Shown: positions 1 through 9,129 of the stretch, one piece after another
How the letters are laid out: the number at the start of each line of letters is the position of its first letter
Position numbering within the stretch: the first letter of the stretch is position 1
Assembly (NCBI RefSeq): GCF_900112045.1
Contig: NZ_FOJW01000001.1
Coordinates: forward strand, 310,001-374,000
Reading direction: 5' to 3'
Length of the DNA: 64,000 nucleotides
From: Lentibacillus halodurans
GTDB taxonomy: Bacteria > Bacillota > Bacilli > Bacillales > Amphibacillaceae
Position numbers and translations under genes: made by a program
The notes under the pieces: generated by a model
What the model was told of the DNA's origin: nothing
The model's input: only the letters and a program-made list of their open reading frames with translations
Databases searched by the model: none

Positions 1-419
1 TTGCTGTCGGCGCTGTACTGATGATGCAATTCGCCAAAACGGCAGCAAAATATTTGCCCGATGTTGAAATCATTGAAAAACATCATGATCAAAAACTGGA
101 CGCGCCTTCTGGTACAGCCGTAAAGACAGCAAACATGATACAGGAATCCAGGGAAAGCAAACAGCAAGGAAATCCAAACGAAAAGGAACTCCTGGATGGT
201 GCACGGGGGGCTGAAGCAGATGGCATCCACATTCACAGTGTGCGGCTTCCTGGACTTGTCGCGCATCAGGAAATACTTTTCGGCGGTCCCGGTCAAACAT
301 TAACGATCAGCCATGATTCCTATAACCGTGCATCTTTTATGGAGGGAATTAAACTTTCCGTTCACAAGGTGATGGGGCTAAACAAACTGGTCTATGGATT
401 GGAAAACATACTTGAATAG
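1..419 (+). CDS. dapB: 4-hydroxy-tetrahydrodipicolinate reductase, C-terminal part
   Basis: The gene is cut by the window start; the reading frame is open from base 3 and only about the last 138 residues are present. DapB reduces 4-hydroxy-tetrahydrodipicolinate with NAD(P)H in the cytoplasmic lysine/diaminopimelate pathway, which also feeds peptidoglycan and spore dipicolinate. The visible part holds the family signatures: the [18 protein letters not shown] stretch (substrate-binding loop with paired His and the catalytic Lys) and the C-terminal [13 protein letters not shown] segment. The ATG at 21 is internal, not a start. mgsA follows after 11 bases, the B. subtilis order dapB-mgsA-bshA. 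Identification is firm; nothing can be said about its promoter or N-terminal Rossmann fold. Confidence 0.95.
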   Translation, partial: AVGAVLMMQFAKTAAKYLPDVEIIEKHHDQKLDAPSGTAVKTANMIQESRESKQQGNPNEKELLDGARGAEADGIHIHSVRLPGLVAHQEILFGGPGQTLTISHDSYNRASFMEGIKLSVHKVMGLNKLVYGLENILE

Positions 420-430
420 GCGGGGATACG

Positions 431-850
431 ATGAATATCGCGTTGATTGCGCATGATAAAAAGAAGCAAGATATCATTCATTTTACAATGGCCTACAAAC
501 ATGTACTGAAAGAACATCATTTATTTGCAACAGGGACAACCGGGAAAAATATCGCGGATGGGACCGGACTGCCGATTCACCGGTTTCAGTCGGGTCCCAT
601 TGGCGGTGATCAGCAAATCGGCGCTAAGATCGCCAATAATGAAATGGATGCCGTTATTTTTTTCAGGGACCCTTTAACGGCACAACCTCACGAACCCGAT
701 GTCAGTGCACTAATGCGGTTATGCGATGTTCACGTGATTCCCTTGGCAACTAATCCTGCGGCAGCTGAGATTATGGTTCAAGCACTGGCAAGAGGTGACT
801 TTGAATGGCGCAACAATGCAAAGCATGGACAAGAAGGTAAACAAATATGA
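431..850 (+). CDS. mgsA: methylglyoxal synthase
   Basis: MgsA converts dihydroxyacetone phosphate to methylglyoxal and phosphate, a cytoplasmic bypass that relieves sugar-phosphate build-up. The 139-residue product has normal family length, with the N-terminal [10 protein letters not shown] segment, the TGTTG phosphate-binding loop (residues 34-38), the GPIGGDQQ motif with putative catalytic Asp60, and FFRDPL with Asp80. It starts at ATG behind a GGGGAT-type ribosome-binding site and shares a 4-base ATGA overlap with bshA, so the two are probably translationally coupled. In B. subtilis bshB1 lies between these two genes; here it is absent. The pairing with bacillithiol synthesis makes sense because bacillithiol helps detoxify methylglyoxal (established for Bacillus; the link here is inference). 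Confidence 0.95.
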   Translation: MNIALIAHDKKKQDIIHFTMAYKHVLKEHHLFATGTTGKNIADGTGLPIHRFQSGPIGGDQQIGAKIANNEMDAVIFFRDPLTAQPHEPDVSALMRLCDVHVIPLATNPAAAEIMVQALARGDFEWRNNAKHGQEGKQI

Positions 851-1974
851 AAAAAATTGGTATTACATGCTACCCGACGGTTGGCGGTTCAGGCATCATC
901 GCGACAGAACTTGGCATGATGATGGCAGAGAAGGGATATGAAATTCATTTTATAACCTCCAGTCTGCCATTTCGTTTAAATCGGGTTCACTCCAATATTT
1001 ACTATCACGAGGTGGAACTCAATCATTATCCGGTTTTTCAGTATCCACCATTTGATCTAGCACTGGCCAATAAGATGGCGGAAGTAATCGATCAGGAAAA
1101 ACTCGACATCCTTCATGTTCATTATGCCATGCCGCACGCAATTTGTGCTATACTGGCTAAAGATATTGCCAAACATGATGTGAAAATTGTTACAACCTTA
1201 CATGGCACCGATATTACTGTTCTCGGGATCGACCATTCCCTGAAGAAAATGATCAGACACGGTATCGAACAATCAGATGCCGTTACAGCGGTTTCCTATA
1301 GTCTTGTGGAACAAACAAAGGAAATGGTTGGTGTTGATAAAGCTATTCATGTTATATATAATTTTGTGAATGAAGCAGAATATACAAAAAAATATGCTCA
1401 TTCCATCCGGGAACAATATGGTATCACACCAGATGAAAAAGTCATCATTCATATATCAAACTTTCGCAAAGTAAAGTGCGTGCAGGATGTTATTTCAACG
1501 TTTCAGCAAATTCGTGAGGAAATCAGTGCAAAGCTTCTGTTAGTCGGTGATGGCCCTGAATATTCGGAAATGTATCAGCTTGTATCAAAGCTAGGACTTG
1601 CGGATAGTGTATTATTTTTAGGAAAACAAAAGAATGTCACTGATCTGTTATCCATCTCAGATTTGAAATTATTAATGTCTGAAAAGGAAAGCTTCGGACT
1701 AGTACTTCTTGAGGCAATGTCTTGTGAAGTTCCGTGTATCGGGACAAATATAGGCGGTATTCCTGAAGTGATCAAACATCATGAATCCGGGTTTATTGTC
1801 GACTTGGGTGATACTGAGCAGGCTGCAGCGTATGCAGTTGAATTACTGCAAAATGAACAATTGTTACAGCAGTTTTCTGAAAATGCATTAACGCACGTGA
1901 GAAACCTGTTTTATTCACAGGATATCGTCAAGCAGTATATTGATTTATATGATGAACTTATTAATGAACACTGA
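847..1974 (+). CDS. bshA: N-acetyl-alpha-D-glucosaminyl L-malate synthase
   Basis: BshA is the first enzyme of bacillithiol synthesis, a GT4-family glycosyltransferase joining UDP-GlcNAc to L-malate. The 375-residue protein opens with [15 protein letters not shown], the typical N-terminal loop of this family, and carries the GT4 C-terminal donor-site signature [17 protein letters not shown] (about residues 279-295) followed by [10 protein letters not shown]. The start ATG overlaps the mgsA stop codon by 4 bases. The deacetylase gene bshB1, normally just upstream, is not in the window, so a BshB encoded elsewhere must act next if the pathway is complete. cca follows after 2 bases, so the genes form one operon. 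Confidence 0.95.
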   Translation: MKKIGITCYPTVGGSGIIATELGMMMAEKGYEIHFITSSLPFRLNRVHSNIYYHEVELNHYPVFQYPPFDLALANKMAEVIDQEKLDILHVHYAMPHAICAILAKDIAKHDVKIVTTLHGTDITVLGIDHSLKKMIRHGIEQSDAVTAVSYSLVEQTKEMVGVDKAIHVIYNFVNEAEYTKKYAHSIREQYGITPDEKVIIHISNFRKVKCVQDVISTFQQIREEISAKLLLVGDGPEYSEMYQLVSKLGLADSVLFLGKQKNVTDLLSISDLKLLMSEKESFGLVLLEAMSCEVPCIGTNIGGIPEVIKHHESGFIVDLGDTEQAAAYAVELLQNEQLLQQFSENALTHVRNLFYSQDIVKQYIDLYDELINEH

Positions 1975-1976
1975 AA

Positions 1977-3191
1977 ATGGTGATGCTGGTGGTATTAACC
2001 GGACAGTTCAGACAAGCAATTGAGGTATTAGAACAAATTGAAACATACGGCTATGATGCGTATTTTGTAGGAGGATGTGTCCGAGATTTATTACTTGGAC
2101 GAAAAATTGGTGATATTGATATTGCCACATCTGCATCACCAGACATCATCAGGCAGATTTTTGAAAAAGTCATTCCAGTAGGTGTGGAACACGGAACCGT
2201 CATTGTGCGACATCGTCATCAATCATATGAAGTGACAACATTTCGGGTGGACGGTGATTATTCAGACCAGCGCCATCCAGATTCGGTCCAATTTATTCAA
2301 ACGATTAATCAGGATTTGGAACGGCGTGATTTTACAATAAATGCCCTGGCAATGGATAAAAACGGGGTAATGATCGATTTGTTTGATGGCCAAAACGATA
2401 TAAGAAAAGGGGTTATTCGGACGGTAGGGAATGGACATGAGCGATTTAAAGAAGACCCTTTACGTATCATGCGTGCGCTCAGGTTTTCCAGTCAATTAGG
2501 TTTTTCCCTTGACGAAAATGTTCTGAATGCAGCGAAATCTGTATTAAGTGAAATAGAGACGATTGCCATGGAGCGGATTGTTCAGGAAACTGCCAAATTT
2601 TTTGCTGGCGCATATATAGAAACGGGCTTGTATTATTTTAAATTGATTCATGCAGCAGAGCACCTGCCCATTTTGCGGGAAAATCCCCATATGATTGAAC
2701 AGCTGCCTCGGGGAATAAAACCATTACATTCGTTTGGCGCAGTTATCGCCATGTTCCATTTTATTGAACCGGCTATTAGCATTGATGAATGGACAAGGCA
2801 ATGGAAATGTTCCAATAAAATGAAGTATGAAGCTGCAGCCTTGAGTGAGGCGTTATTTCACTATAAACAGCATGAACTGGACCGTTGGCTTGTTTACCGA
2901 TTACGTCCTTATGGTTATAGTAATTTCGTTACATTAGTGAACATATTGTTTGAAAGTTCTTTATCAGATGATATGGTCAAAAAGATTGAAGGCTCTCTTC
3001 CAATTCATTCCAAAAAAGATTTGGCGATAAACGGTGCTGAACTGCATAGTCTTTTCCCGGATACAAATGCAGGACCGTGGATAGGGAAAACATTGAATCA
3101 TATTGAAAAACAGGTCGTTTTAGGGGAGTTGAGCAATAATAAATATGTGTTAAAGGAATGGATAAAATGGAATCCACACGTTACCGATTAA
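1977..3191 (+). CDS. cca: CCA tRNA nucleotidyltransferase
   Basis: Adds or repairs the 3'-CCA of tRNAs using CTP and ATP (class II nucleotidyltransferase). The N-terminal half has the GGCVRDLLLGRKIGDIDI signature with the metal-binding DxD (about residues 33-50), then the RRDFTINALAMD motif and the PLRIMRALRFSSQLGFS motif, followed by a poorly conserved C-terminal tRNA-binding body. Length (404 aa) is usual for Bacillus. The start is uncertain: ATG 1977, ATG 1983 and GTG codons up to about 1992 are all in frame and no strong ribosome-binding site stands out. The 3' end overlaps birA by 25-34 bases. Confidence 0.95.
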   Translation: MVMLVVLTGQFRQAIEVLEQIETYGYDAYFVGGCVRDLLLGRKIGDIDIATSASPDIIRQIFEKVIPVGVEHGTVIVRHRHQSYEVTTFRVDGDYSDQRHPDSVQFIQTINQDLERRDFTINALAMDKNGVMIDLFDGQNDIRKGVIRTVGNGHERFKEDPLRIMRALRFSSQLGFSLDENVLNAAKSVLSEIETIAMERIVQETAKFFAGAYIETGLYYFKLIHAAEHLPILRENPHMIEQLPRGIKPLHSFGAVIAMFHFIEPAISIDEWTRQWKCSNKMKYEAAALSEALFHYKQHELDRWLVYRLRPYGYSNFVTLVNILFESSLSDDMVKKIEGSLPIHSKKDLAINGAELHSLFPDTNAGPWIGKTLNHIEKQVVLGELSNNKYVLKEWIKWNPHVTD

Positions 3192-4147
3192 TTGAACTTT
3201 TGGAATCAAGTAATCACGAATATGTGTCAGGACAGTTTCTGTCAGACAAGCTGCATATTTCCCGCAGTGCAATATGGAAGCATATGAAGGAATTGGAAAA
3301 AGATGGGTATATCATCGAAGGTATCAGCCGGAAAGGATACCGGATTGTCCAGTCCCCCGATAAAGTAAGCGGCAATACTGTACACTGGGGACTGAAAACA
3401 AACTGGCTGGGGAAAAATATCATACATAAGACAACTGCAGCATCGACACAGCAGATTGCCCATCAGGCTGCCCGCGAAAATGCCGAACACGGCACTGTCA
3501 TCATTGCTGACGAACAAACAGAAGGGAAAGGGAGAATGGAACGAAGGTGGCATTCATCCAAGCATAAGGGGATTTGGATGAGTATTATTTTGCGACCTTC
3601 AATACCACCGGCCTTTGCACCACAACTGACGCTTTTGACAGCTACTGTCCTGGCTGACGTAATTGCTGAGCAGACAACAGCAGATCCAAAAATCAAATGG
3701 CCGAATGATCTCTTAATTAATGATAAAAAAGCAGCCGGTATTTTGACCGAAATGCAAGCTGAACAGGATCAGATACAATACATTGTTGCAGGGATCGGTA
3801 TGAATGTGAACCAAACCGATGATGACTTTCCCGACACGATAAACGACAAAGCAACCTCCATTAAACTAGAAACCGGCCATGATCAGCAGATTGTGCAACT
3901 CATTCAGCAAATACTGCTATATTTTGAACGGTCCTACGATATGTTCGTTCAAAACGGTTTTCCCAATATAAAAAATAAATGGGAATCATATGGTTACAGG
4001 ATGGGAGAATCCATCAAGATCCGGATAAACCACAATGAACTTAAAGCAACATGCACGGGAGTCGCCGAAGATGGGGCATTGCTTGTACAGACGGATCGCG
4101 AAGGAACACAGAAAATATACTCCGGAGAAATCGAGTGGTTTCATTGA
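3167..4147 (+). CDS. birA: bifunctional biotin ligase / biotin operon repressor
   Basis: Activates biotin to biotinyl-AMP and attaches it to carrier proteins; the N-terminal helix-turn-helix lets it repress biotin genes. The HTH lies at about residues 15-60 (HISRSAIWKHMKELEKDGY), the catalytic domain has the GKGRMERRW adenylate loop and KWPNDLL, and a small C-terminal barrel follows. I chose ATG 3167 over ATG 3158 because AAAGGA (3152-3157) abuts 3158 but is 9 bases from 3167. The gene overlaps the end of cca. A biotinylated target, the BCCP-like protein of the acyl-CoA carboxylase, is encoded at 54493-54705. In B. subtilis panBCD follow; here dinG follows directly. Confidence 0.95.
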   Translation: MESTRYRLIELLESSNHEYVSGQFLSDKLHISRSAIWKHMKELEKDGYIIEGISRKGYRIVQSPDKVSGNTVHWGLKTNWLGKNIIHKTTAASTQQIAHQAARENAEHGTVIIADEQTEGKGRMERRWHSSKHKGIWMSIILRPSIPPAFAPQLTLLTATVLADVIAEQTTADPKIKWPNDLLINDKKAAGILTEMQAEQDQIQYIVAGIGMNVNQTDDDFPDTINDKATSIKLETGHDQQIVQLIQQILLYFERSYDMFVQNGFPNIKNKWESYGYRMGESIKIRINHNELKATCTGVAEDGALLVQTDREGTQKIYSGEIEWFH

Positions 4148-4215
4148 AAATTGAGGCTTGCCAGGTCTTTATAATGTTTTATGGCAACACGAAGAAATGA
4201 GAGCAAGGTGGCAAT

Positions 4216-7020
4216 ATGAATGAAAAGTATGTTGTGATTGATTTGGAAACGACTGGGCATTCACCGGTAAACCCGGATAAGATCATTGAAGTTGGCATTA
4301 TAATAATCGAGAATAATGAAATTTCCGGGGAATTTTCCACTTATCTTAATCCAGATAGACCAATTCCTCCTTTTATAACAAATTTAACAGGCATATCGGA
4401 TCAGGATGTCTATGAAGCGCCCGTCTTCCAGGATAAAGCAGCCGAAATATCAGCCTTATTTGATAACAGTTATTTGGTTGCCCATAATGTGCCGTTTGAC
4501 TTGGGGTTTTTAAATGGAGAACTTGCTGCAACCGGTTTTTCTGAACTTCACAATCCTGTACTGGATACGGTTGAGCTTGCCCGTATTCTTTTCCCGCAAG
4601 CTCCCGGCTTTAAATTGGAGCAATTGGCGGATTATTTGAACATTGTGCATGATGAACCACATCGTGCATTAACGGATGCACATATGACTGCCAAATTATT
4701 TTTAAAGCTAATGAAAAAACTCAGGTCATTACCTTATGAAACCATTACCCACTTGTTAAATTTGGAGACGGGCCTGAAATCGGATCTATATGCGTTACTG
4801 TATGAGCAGCAGCAGTCACTTGCATTTGCAAATGACAAACATGAAAACATGGACAATTACAGGGGCTTGGCCGTAAAAAAAACAGCTGAAGACAATCCTG
4901 AAAAACAGCACACCGAGATATCCTTTGGCCACTTCCTTGATGCCATCTATGAAGCGGATGGAACGATGGAAAAGCATATGTTCCAATATGAAAAACGTCC
5001 AGGACAGCGTGAAATGTCTGAAACAGTATTTGATGCATTTCAGTCGAAAAATCATGCGCTGATTGAGGCAGAAACGGGGACAGGGAAGTCATTAGCTTAT
5101 CTGCTCCCAGCCGTTTATGAGGCGATAACAGCGAATAAAAAAGTTGTGATCAGCACGTATACAACGCAGCTTCAATCACAGCTGCTTGACGAGGAGATTC
5201 CATTTATCCGCAAGCTCGTGTCTTTTCCTTTTAAGGTTGCCTTGCTAAAGGGGAAACAGCATTATATCAGTCTTGAAAAATTTGAGCGGGCATTAGCTTC
5301 TGAACAGACGGACAATTATGATATAACACTTACGAAAGCGATGATTCTCGTCTGGCTGACAGAAACCGAAACAGGGGATATAGATGAGATCCAGCTTCCC
5401 TCGAGCGGATATTTGTTTTACAGGCAAATTTCAACAGATACAGAAAGGACAATTGACCCTTCGTCACCCTGGTTTTCACGATCCTTTTACCAGAAGGCCC
5501 GCCGAAAAGCACAACAGGCAGATATTCTGATTACCAATCATGCTTTGTTATGCACAGATATGTTTAATGATTTTCAATTGCTCCCATCCTATGATAAAGC
5601 CATCATCGATGAGGCGCATCATTTGGAAGAGACGGCGTCCAAACATTATGGTTTAACACTGCATTATGTTTATGTACAGAATTTACTGAACCTGATCGGT
5701 GAAGCAAATGATGGTGAATGGCTTGGGGAATTGCTGAATGTTCTGCAGGGAAATCATGATACAGGTGCCTTTTCGGGAATAGAATGGAATGATGTTTTCA
5801 GCAAAACCAAAAATGAAGTGGATGATCTATTCAGAACACTGTTCCAATATGTTGTGGAACAGAAACAAAAAAGCAAATCTCTAAGTGATATTGGCAGAAT
5901 CCAATACCGATTTGACGAAAACATGGAAGATCCTGCTCAATGGACTGTCATTCAAGAAATGGTCACCAGGCTAACATTTTATTTACGTGATCTGATTCAT
6001 TTGCTGTCATCATTCAAACAACAGTTCGTAAAAGCTAATCATACCGATCATTACGATTTGGAAGATTTGACGACACATATGGAAGCACTCCAATCCATTA
6101 TAGATCGCCTGGAGAAGCTATTTTTAATGGATGATGATTCGGTAAAGTGGATCGAACTGGAAGCATATGGGGCTAAAAATGCCGTATATCTGTACAGCGA
6201 ACCAACAGATATATCAACAATGCTGGCCAATGATTTTTTTAGTCAAAAGGAAAGTATTATTTTAACGAGTGCTACATTATCGATCAGAAATTCTTTTTCA
6301 TTTAGTCAAACAAGACTCGGTCTGCCTTCAGAAAACCTGATTACGGCCAAAATAAATTCACCGTTTCCTTATCAGGAACAAGTTCAATTAATGATTCCGG
6401 ACGATTTTCCGGATGTCAGGTATGGCAACTCGGATGATTTCATTCACGCCACATGTGAAGCCATCATTTCACTGGCACAAATTACGGACGGGCGAATGCT
6501 TGTACTTTTTACGTCTTATGATATGTTGCGAAAGGCTTATTACTTGTTAAGAGAAACAATTGATATCAATAAGTATATGCTGATCGCCCAGGGTATCTCA
6601 AGCGGAAGCAGATCCAGATTAAAAAAGAATTTTCAAATGTTCGATCAGTCCATATTGCTGGGAACGAGCTCTTTTTGGGAAGGTGTCGATATTCCGGGAC
6701 AGGACTTGTCATGTTTAGTCATTGTAAAGCTTCCGTTCCAGCCGCCGGATCACCCGGTTTATGAGGCAAAATCAAATCAGTTTAAACATGAAGGAAAGAA
6801 TGCTTTCTTTGAAATGGCTTTGCCAAATGCCGTTATCCGCTTTAAACAGGGATTTGGCAGACTGATTCGTTCGAGCAGCGATCGGGGGATTGTTTTTGTC
6901 TGTGATGCACGTATCATGAAAGCAAAATATGGTAAATTTTTCACTGACTCAATTCCCCCTGTACCGATCACACATGATTCGACTCAACGAATTTTAGAAA
7001 AAGCAGAGGAATGGTTTTAA
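4216..7020 (+). CDS. dinG: 3'-5' exonuclease-helicase DinG
   Basis: Bacillus-type DinG joins an N-terminal DEDDh exonuclease to an XPD-like superfamily 2 helicase, with a presumed role in DNA repair. Exonuclease motifs: VIDLETTGH (Asp9, Glu11), HNVPFDLGFLN and HRALTDAHMTA (about residues 1-170). Helicase motifs: EAETGTGKSLAYLLPA (Walker A, about residue 284), IIDEAHHLEE (DEAH box, about 463) and QGFGRLIRSSSDRG (motif VI, near 880). The iron-sulfur cysteines of E. coli DinG are not evident, as is usual for Firmicute proteins. At 934 aa it is full length. The ribosome-binding site is AAGGTGG before ATG 4216. I see no LexA box upstream despite the din name. Confidence 0.95.
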   Translation: MNEKYVVIDLETTGHSPVNPDKIIEVGIIIIENNEISGEFSTYLNPDRPIPPFITNLTGISDQDVYEAPVFQDKAAEISALFDNSYLVAHNVPFDLGFLNGELAATGFSELHNPVLDTVELARILFPQAPGFKLEQLADYLNIVHDEPHRALTDAHMTAKLFLKLMKKLRSLPYETITHLLNLETGLKSDLYALLYEQQQSLAFANDKHENMDNYRGLAVKKTAEDNPEKQHTEISFGHFLDAIYEADGTMEKHMFQYEKRPGQREMSETVFDAFQSKNHALIEAETGTGKSLAYLLPAVYEAITANKKVVISTYTTQLQSQLLDEEIPFIRKLVSFPFKVALLKGKQHYISLEKFERALASEQTDNYDITLTKAMILVWLTETETGDIDEIQLPSSGYLFYRQISTDTERTIDPSSPWFSRSFYQKARRKAQQADILITNHALLCTDMFNDFQLLPSYDKAIIDEAHHLEETASKHYGLTLHYVYVQNLLNLIGEANDGEWLGELLNVLQGNHDTGAFSGIEWNDVFSKTKNEVDDLFRTLFQYVVEQKQKSKSLSDIGRIQYRFDENMEDPAQWTVIQEMVTRLTFYLRDLIHLLSSFKQQFVKANHTDHYDLEDLTTHMEALQSIIDRLEKLFLMDDDSVKWIELEAYGAKNAVYLYSEPTDISTMLANDFFSQKESIILTSATLSIRNSFSFSQTRLGLPSENLITAKINSPFPYQEQVQLMIPDDFPDVRYGNSDDFIHATCEAIISLAQITDGRMLVLFTSYDMLRKAYYLLRETIDINKYMLIAQGISSGSRSRLKKNFQMFDQSILLGTSSFWEGVDIPGQDLSCLVIVKLPFQPPDHPVYEAKSNQFKHEGKNAFFEMALPNAVIRFKQGFGRLIRSSSDRGIVFVCDARIMKAKYGKFFTDSIPPVPITHDSTQRILEKAEEWF

Positions 7021-7103
7021 TAATCCGGCGTCTGTTTTGTTATTGAGAAAAACGGGATTGAGAAAAATCGGCGAATAGTCTGAATACCGGATTGAAATCA
7101 AAA

Positions 7104-7133
7104 AAACTGATGCAACAGCAGTTGCATCAGTTT
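7104..7133. terminator. perfect inverted repeat downstream of dinG
   Basis: Arms of 13 bases, AAACTGATGCAAC (7104-7116) and its perfect complement (7121-7133), flank an AGCA loop. The + strand has only TTT after the stem, while an A-run precedes it, so it is a weak + strand terminator and could also work on the - strand. Confidence 0.5.
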
Positions 7134-7188
7134 CCAAGTGGTATGGGGCAGGAAAAAAATTTTGTTGAAATAAATAAAATGAAACAAA

Positions 7189-7218
7189 TTTACCGTCATG
7201 CTTGTTATACTATATAAT
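7189..7218 (+). promoter_or_regulatory. candidate sigma-A promoter of the ypmB-aspB-asnS operon
   Basis: A perfect TATAAT (7213-7218) has only a weak -35 (TTTACC, 7189-7194) 18 bases upstream. It is followed by a 13-bp stem (7244-7256 with 7273-7285) in what would be the 5' leader. The rest of the gap between dinG and ypmB (7021-7364) holds only the dinG hairpin and this leader. Confidence 0.5.
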
Positions 7219-7243
7219 ATGATCTTGCTTATTTATTTTCAAC

Positions 7244-7285
7244 GTTACTTATAGTGTTCGCATCGCCACAGGCACTATGAGTAAC
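7244..7285 (+). promoter_or_regulatory. leader stem-loop upstream of ypmB
   Basis: GTTACTTATAGTG (7244-7256) pairs with CACTATGAGTAAC (7273-7285) through 13 positions including one G-U, leaving a 16-base loop. It lies between the candidate promoter and the ribosome-binding site TGGAGG (7317-7322). There is no U-run after it, so it is not a simple terminator, and no T-box signature is present. Confidence 0.45.
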
Positions 7286-7329
7286 AAAATATGATAAAAC
7301 ATACAGCATTTATTACTGGAGGACAAATA

Positions 7330-7368
7330 ATGGATATGAACATCAGGGTTTTGCCTGATTTGGGATGA
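7330..7368 (+). CDS. 12-codon leader mini-ORF overlapping ypmB
   Basis: ATG 7330 sits 7 bases after a strong TGGAGG ribosome-binding site and encodes MDMNIRVLPDLG before TGA at 7366-7368. That stop overlaps the ypmB start as ATGA. ypmB has no good ribosome-binding site of its own, so ribosomes finishing the mini-ORF probably reinitiate at ypmB. In B. subtilis the roughly 56-codon ypmA occupies this place; the peptide shows no clear likeness to it, so this may be a remnant or a regulatory leader. A 6-bp hairpin (7342-7359) lies inside it. Function unknown. Confidence 0.45.
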   Translation: MDMNIRVLPDLG

Positions 7369-7928
7369 TGTCAATGAGGAATAATCAGATTTCACGGAGC
7401 GCTATGCCTGGCTGGTTGAAGTGGATATTAGGAATAATCGGTCTGCTGCTGCTTGTTTTCCTGGTTTTTGGAATTTACTTGTATTACACTGTTCAGGAAA
7501 ACCGAACTGGATCATTTGAACAAATAGAGAAGCAGGTGCTGGCGGAAACCGAATTAACTGCAATCAACAAAATCGAACGGTTTCACGGTGAAAAGGCGTA
7601 TTATACGGTTTATGGACAAACGGATAATGCTGAAGCCAAAATTGTTTTTTATCCGTTCGACCAAAACCAATCCAACATCATAAGTCTGAATCAATCAGAA
7701 ATGATAGCTAAAAAAAAGATCAGAGCCAATTGGAACAGTCAATGCCAATCCTGTACATTGATTGACATAACACCAGCCATTATGTCAGAGGATGAGGAAC
7801 GACCAGCATGGGAGCTTACTTATGAAGATAATACAGGCCGATATGTATTGGAATATTTATCTGTTTCGGATGGTTCAAGAATTGAAGTACTTCGTTTTAA
7901 TCGGTTATACAATGAGGAGCGTGATTAA
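7365..7928 (+). CDS. ypmB: YpmB-like membrane-anchored protein (DUF5590)
   Basis: A 187-residue protein of unknown function. Residues about 18-42 form one transmembrane segment (WLKWILGIIGLLLLVFLVFG core), so the rest is predicted outside the membrane. The body resembles the PepSY-like DUF5590 fold of B. subtilis YpmB, with the pattern KAYYTVYG, then AWELTYED near the C-terminus. It keeps the ypmB-aspB-asnS order of Bacillus. A CQSC pair at about residues 126-129 is a possible metal or disulfide site, which I do not recall from B. subtilis YpmB. The start could be ATG 7365, 7368 or 7374; none has its own strong ribosome-binding site. aspB starts immediately after the stop. Confidence 0.75.
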   Translation: MMSMRNNQISRSAMPGWLKWILGIIGLLLLVFLVFGIYLYYTVQENRTGSFEQIEKQVLAETELTAINKIERFHGEKAYYTVYGQTDNAEAKIVFYPFDQNQSNIISLNQSEMIAKKKIRANWNSQCQSCTLIDITPAIMSEDEERPAWELTYEDNTGRYVLEYLSVSDGSRIEVLRFNRLYNEERD

Positions 7929-9113
7929 ATGGAACTGGCAAATCGTGTAAAGACATTAACACCTTCTGCAACATTGGCCATTACAGCAAAAGCCAAAGAG
8001 CTAAAGAGTCAAGGTCATGATGTAATCGGGCTGGGTGTCGGCGAGCCCGATTTCAATACACCTGAATACATACTGGAAGCAGCGGAAAAAGCTATGCGAA
8101 ATGGATTCACCAAATATACACCGGCCGGTGGCATACCCGAATTGAAACAGGCAATTGTCAATAAATTCAAACGTGATAATGGATTGGAATATACAACTGA
8201 TGAAGTCATAGTTACAACTGGTGCCAAGCACGCTTTATATACGCTTTTTCAAGTTTTATTGAACAAAGATGATGAGGTCATTGTGCCTAGACCTTATTGG
8301 GTAAGTTATCCTGAACAAGTCAAGCTTGCTGAAGGAAAACCGATATTCCTTGAAGCAAAGGAACAAAACGGTTTTAAGCTAACCCCGGAACAGCTCAAAG
8401 CAGCCATTACACCCAGAACAAAAGCAGTCATCATTAATTCACCAAGCAACCCTACTGGCATGATGTACACCCGTCAGGAGCTGCAGGAATTAGGGAACAT
8501 TTGCCTGGAACACAATGTTTTAATTGTATCGGATGAGATTTATGAAAAATTAATTTATACCGATGACAAACATATATCAATCGCGGAAATTTCGGAACCA
8601 TTCAAAAAGCATACGATTATAATTAACGGTGTTTCCAAATCACATGCCATGACTGGCTGGAGAATTGGTTATGCAGCCGGACCATCCGACATTATCAAAC
8701 CCATGACCAGTCTGGCTTCGCATTCAACTTCCAATCCAACATCGATTGCACAATATGCAGCATTGGCCGCATACAGCACAAACGAGGAGCCAACCAAAGA
8801 AATGAGGCATATATTCAGTGAACGACTCGACATATTATACGATTTATTAATTGATATACAAGGGATTTCATGCGTTAAACCTAAAGGGGCATTTTACTTG
8901 TTCCCAAATGTACAAGAAGCCGTCATACAAAATGGTTTTGACTCTGTTGACGAATGGGCGAAAGCACTGCTCGAGGAAGAAAAGGTTGCTTTAGTTCCAG
9001 GAACCGGATTTGGTGCTCCGGAAAACGTCCGATTATCATATGCTATATCAGTTGACGCATTAAAAGAAGCAGCAAAACGAATAAAACGATTTGTTATGAA
9101 TCATCAATCATAG
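7929..9113 (+). CDS. aspB: aspartate aminotransferase
   Basis: PLP enzyme interconverting aspartate/2-oxoglutarate and oxaloacetate/glutamate. The 394-residue protein is a class I aminotransferase of subgroup Ib: [12 protein letters not shown] near the N-terminus, NSPSNPTG (about 170-177), SDEIYEKL (201-208), [15 protein letters not shown] with the PLP lysine Lys237, and the C-terminal RLSYA. It begins directly after the ypmB stop, with GAGGAG (7915-7920) as the ribosome-binding site. asnS follows 16 bases later, so the enzyme making aspartate is co-transcribed with asparaginyl-tRNA synthetase, as in B. subtilis. Confidence 0.95.
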   Translation: MELANRVKTLTPSATLAITAKAKELKSQGHDVIGLGVGEPDFNTPEYILEAAEKAMRNGFTKYTPAGGIPELKQAIVNKFKRDNGLEYTTDEVIVTTGAKHALYTLFQVLLNKDDEVIVPRPYWVSYPEQVKLAEGKPIFLEAKEQNGFKLTPEQLKAAITPRTKAVIINSPSNPTGMMYTRQELQELGNICLEHNVLIVSDEIYEKLIYTDDKHISIAEISEPFKKHTIIINGVSKSHAMTGWRIGYAAGPSDIIKPMTSLASHSTSNPTSIAQYAALAAYSTNEEPTKEMRHIFSERLDILYDLLIDIQGISCVKPKGAFYLFPNVQEAVIQNGFDSVDEWAKALLEEEKVALVPGTGFGAPENVRLSYAISVDALKEAAKRIKRFVMNHQS

Positions 9114-9129
9114 TCTTGGAGGGAGTATT

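Noticed and set aside
7021-7364. T-box leader for the asnS operon
   Set aside because: No AGGGTGG-type T-box sequence or matching terminator/antiterminator; only one long stem is present.
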